Positions 31,693 through 33,640 of a DNA stretch of 33,640 nucleotides are shown here, piece after piece; the first letter of the stretch is position 1; every line of letters begins with the position of its first letter. The notes below the pieces were generated by a model that saw only the letters and a program-made list of their open reading frames with translations, searched no databases and was not told the origin of the DNA. The position numbers and the translations under genes are program-made. Origin of the DNA: Mycolicibacterium sp. (GTDB lineage: Bacteria; Actinomycetota; Actinomycetes; Mycobacteriales; Mycobacteriaceae). Location of the stretch: positions 1-33,640 of the forward strand of contig DAOUYK010000005.1 of the NCBI GenBank assembly GCA_030666145.1, in the 5' to 3' direction.

Positions 31693-32580
31693 TCAAACCT
31701 CGGCCCCGTCGCGCCGACTCAGGAAATCCAGGACAGCATCGGCGAATAGGTCATTGCGGTCGCCGGCCACCATGTGCCCGGCACCCTCGACGTCGACGAA
31801 CTCGATCTGCGGAAAACGCGCGAGGAATTCCGTGGCCCGCTCGCGGCTAACGAGGTCGCTCACCTGTCCACGCACCAGCAGCATGGGGATACCGTCGGTG
31901 ATGATCGCGGCCACCGCCGCATGCAGTCGATCAACATCGGTCGCCTCGATAGGCGGCATCGCGGCTGTGCCGTCGATGAACTGCGGGTCCCAATGCCAAT
32001 ACCAGCGACCTCCCCTGCGGCGCAGGTTGTTTCGCAGGCCATCGAAATCCACGGGGCGTGGTCGGTGTGGGTTGAATTCCGCGATCAAGTCGGCGACCTC
32101 GTCGAGCGAACCGAACCCGTCGACCATCTTGTCGGCCATGAAGGCATGTATCCGTTCCGCACCCGACGGATCCATGTCCGGCACGATGTCAACGAGCACG
32201 ATGGCCGCAACGATCCCGCGGGCCAACTCGCCCGCCAACAGCATCGATGTGAGCCCACCCAGCGAGGCCCCGACCAGCACCGGGTTTGGCGGCAGTTGAT
32301 TGAGGATCTCCCGGACGTCGGCGGCGAAGCTAGACACCCGGTAGTCACCGCGGGCCGACCAGTCCGATTCCCCGTGCCCCCGCATATCCACGGCGACCGA
32401 TTGCCACCCACGTTCGGCCACCGCTGCGGCCGCTCTGGCCCAGGAGCGACGAGTCTGTCCGCCGCCGTGCAAGAACACGACCGCTCGGGCACCGGGATCG
32501 CCCTGCCGGTCGGCGGCGATGCGCACGCCTTCGTGACCGTCGGTGAGGAACTGCTGCGGCATCGATGGCACAGACGTCAT
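31693..32580 (-). CDS. Alpha/beta hydrolase (probable esterase/lactonase)
   Basis: The 295-residue product shows FLHGGGQTRRSW (oxyanion region), DMRGHGESDW, the nucleophile elbow VGASLGGLTS, and a late His in EGAGHMVAGDR. It is the first gene of the hydrolase-BVMO-SDR operon, so hydrolysis of the ester made by the BVMO is the simplest proposal. Start ATG 32580 gives MTSVPSMPQQF; the ribosome site is weak (CCGAGG adjacent). The track ORF to 33003 runs over the divergent SDR fragment. Confidence 0.88.
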   Translation of the reverse strand: MTSVPSMPQQFLTDGHEGVRIAADRQGDPGARAVVFLHGGGQTRRSWARAAAAVAERGWQSVAVDMRGHGESDWSARGDYRVSSFAADVREILNQLPPNPVLVGASLGGLTSMLLAGELARGIVAAIVLVDIVPDMDPSGAERIHAFMADKMVDGFGSLDEVADLIAEFNPHRPRPVDFDGLRNNLRRRGGRWYWHWDPQFIDGTAAMPPIEATDVDRLHAAVAAIITDGIPMLLVRGQVSDLVSRERATEFLARFPQIEFVDVEGAGHMVAGDRNDLFADAVLDFLSRRDGAEV

Positions 32581-32683
32581 CCTCGGATGGTAGAAGCTGC
32601 ATTGTCCAGACCAGCGCGAGGCCGGCCCGTCGCCCGAGCGCGTGTTCACTCTCGCCGCCGCGAGGGTAAGCAATACTGAGCTG

Positions 32684-33160
32684 ATGAACGATCTTGCCGG
32701 CAGAGGTGTTCTAGTGACCGGTGCCGCTTCGGGTATCGGCCTGGCCACGGTCAATCGACTCCTCGCCGAGGGTGCCACCGTGGTCGGTGTCGATGTTGCT
32801 CGCGAAGCGCCACAGGGTCCTTTGGCAGATTTCGAGTACCGCGGGGCCGATGTGCTCGACGCCGCGGCCGTCGAGCAGGCAGTAGCAGCGACAGTCACGG
32901 CGGCAGGCCGGCTCGACGGCGTGGTCCATTCGGCGGGCGTGGGTGGCGGTGGCCCGATCCACCTGCTGCCTGACGAAGAATGGGACCGCGTACTCGACCG
33001 CAAGATTCGGCTGACACACCGATGCGGGAGACGTAATCACCATGCTCTGGCCCTACCAAACACACGAAGTCAGCACCGAGCTCGACGAGAAGCGCGGCAT
33101 CCAGGTTACAGACATGCGACCACGGCGCCGGAAACTACGGCAGACGGTGACCAGCTCTAA
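32684..33160 (+). pseudogene. Truncated short-chain dehydrogenase
   Basis: The first ~105 residues are a good SDR start: GVLVTGAASGIGLATVNRLLAEGATVVGVDVAREAP (Rossmann), VHSAGVGGGGP in place of NNAG, and DEEWDRVLD. Where other SDRs continue with VNLxGxFL, the frame changes to RKIRLTHRCGRRNHH and no catalytic Ser, Tyr or Lys region follows. The break lies near base 33000. It is divergent from the hydrolase operon with a 103-base gap. It looks cut by an insertion or deletion. Confidence 0.7.
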
Positions 33161-33437
33161 CCTCACGCTGGCCTTGCTCTTACTCGCCGCCCTATTCGCC
33201 GCCGCCGCGCTCCTGCTAGCTGCAGCACCGACCGCTAGTGCCGGCCCCAGCCTTCAAGAAGTCTGCACCGGCAAAAACTGGCCGCCGGCCAGTTCGCTCA
33301 TGACCGCGGTCTGCGACACCATCACCACGCACCCCGAAGGCCCGTGCGAGGACCGGCCCTGGACGGGCTGGGACTGCCGAACCCTGGGCGATCGCCAGTG
33401 CGGTGGAGCCCTCGGTCGCAGGGGCGTCCTCAGGTGA
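33114..33437 (+). CDS. Small exported Cys-containing protein (unknown)
   Basis: From ATG 33114 the frame encodes 107 residues: a basic start MRPRRRKLR, a hydrophobic stretch LTLALLLLAALFAAAALLLA and an AxA-type cleavage site around TASAG. The mature part has five Cys (EVCTGKN, TAVCDT, GPCEDRP, WDCRT, RQCGG). The end GGALGRRGVLR looks unlike the rest, and another frame (33403-33609, DPYGRAWACRTANGWGQLYG) continues with similar composition, so a frameshift is possible. I do not recognise the family; similar short secreted proteins occur on actinobacterial mobile elements. The ribosome site is weak. Confidence 0.45.
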   Translation: MRPRRRKLRQTVTSSNLTLALLLLAALFAAAALLLAAAPTASAGPSLQEVCTGKNWPPASSLMTAVCDTITTHPEGPCEDRPWTGWDCRTLGDRQCGGALGRRGVLR

Positions 33438-33477
33438 CGTCGGCGGCCGGTGCGCTGCCGAGTCGCAGCGGATCGAT

Positions 33478-33561
33478 CCGTACGGGCGGGCGTGGGCGTG
33501 CCGTACGGCGAATGGTTGGGGCCAGCTGTACGGCGGGTGGTTGGCGGGCCCGCCCGTACGG
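33478..33561. repeat. CCGTACGG palindrome array inside a 14-bp inverted repeat
   Basis: CCGTACGG occurs at 33478, 33501 and 33554, with a one-base variant CTGTACGG at 33526. The outer copies belong to a perfect 14-bp inverted repeat, CCGTACGGGCGGGC (33478-33491) and its complement (33548-33561). The middle copies lie in a 17-mer direct repeat with period 25 (33503-33519, 33528-33544; two mismatches). Possible roles are a protein-binding array, a transfer or replication site, or a hairpin. The window ends soon after, with no gene I can support beyond 33437. Confidence 0.6.
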
Positions 33562-33640
33562 TGCCTCCGACGCACCCCCGTCGCCCACGCCCGATACGGC
33601 AAATCCTAACGACAATGCAAACCAATGTCGACAAGGGCTA

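Overview
The window looks like chromosomal DNA of a mycobacterium, probably a rapidly growing one. The GC content is high, GTG starts are common, genes overlap as GTGA/ATGA/TGATG, and the proteins closely resemble M. tuberculosis proteins I know from memory (Rv3143, NuoA-N, Rv3167c-Rv3168-Rv3169, AofH, Hpx, FadB4, FabG3, EthA). No database was searched; ortholog names rest on recalled sequence and gene order.

Layout. 1-1000: the end of a TetR-type regulator, a doubtful zinc-ribbon ORF, and an atypical stand-alone receiver (Rv3143-like) with a possible leaderless promoter. 1001-2290: two 38-bp direct repeats, then a decayed IS110-family transposase with an amber codon, a frameshift and a lost N-terminus. 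2407-17828: a complete 14-gene nuoABCDEFGHIJKLMN operon for the proton-pumping type I NADH dehydrogenase. Every junction overlaps except nuoK-nuoL. An 11-bp inverted repeat lies just before nuoA. 17842-20741: tetR facing nuoN, then a divergent, translationally coupled pair (APH-fold kinase and an uncharacterised partner), with a 19-bp palindromic operator candidate in the divergent gap.

20742-21610: a small degraded patch holding a FixL-type PAS fragment joined out of frame to the C-terminal part of a PaaX-type regulator. 21704-26594: an EthA-like Baeyer-Villiger monooxygenase (BVMO) and an F420-type luciferase-like oxidoreductase in one leftward operon, divergent from aofH (flavin amine oxidase), which meets hpx (alpha/beta hydrolase) tail to tail. 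26721-28648: a FadB4-like quinone oxidoreductase, then an Acg/Rv3131-type nitroreductase pseudogene with two single-base frameshifts and an internal deletion, preceded by a palindrome shaped somewhat like a DosR box. 28882-32580: a leftward three-gene operon of alpha/beta hydrolase, HAPMO-like BVMO and FabG3-like hydroxysteroid dehydrogenase. Together these could turn a secondary alcohol into a ketone, an ester and then acid plus alcohol. 32684-33640: an SDR gene that loses its fold after about 105 residues, a short exported Cys-containing protein, and a patch with four copies of the palindrome CCGTACGG (one imperfect) and a 14-bp inverted repeat; this may be the edge of an inserted element.

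The core is a conserved respiratory operon. The flanks are accessory redox and lipid/steroid-type metabolism with signs of insertion and decay. I see no rRNA, tRNA or CRISPR array. The best candidates for new biology are the kinase/partner pair with its operator, the three-gene Baeyer-Villiger module, and the palindrome-rich right edge.
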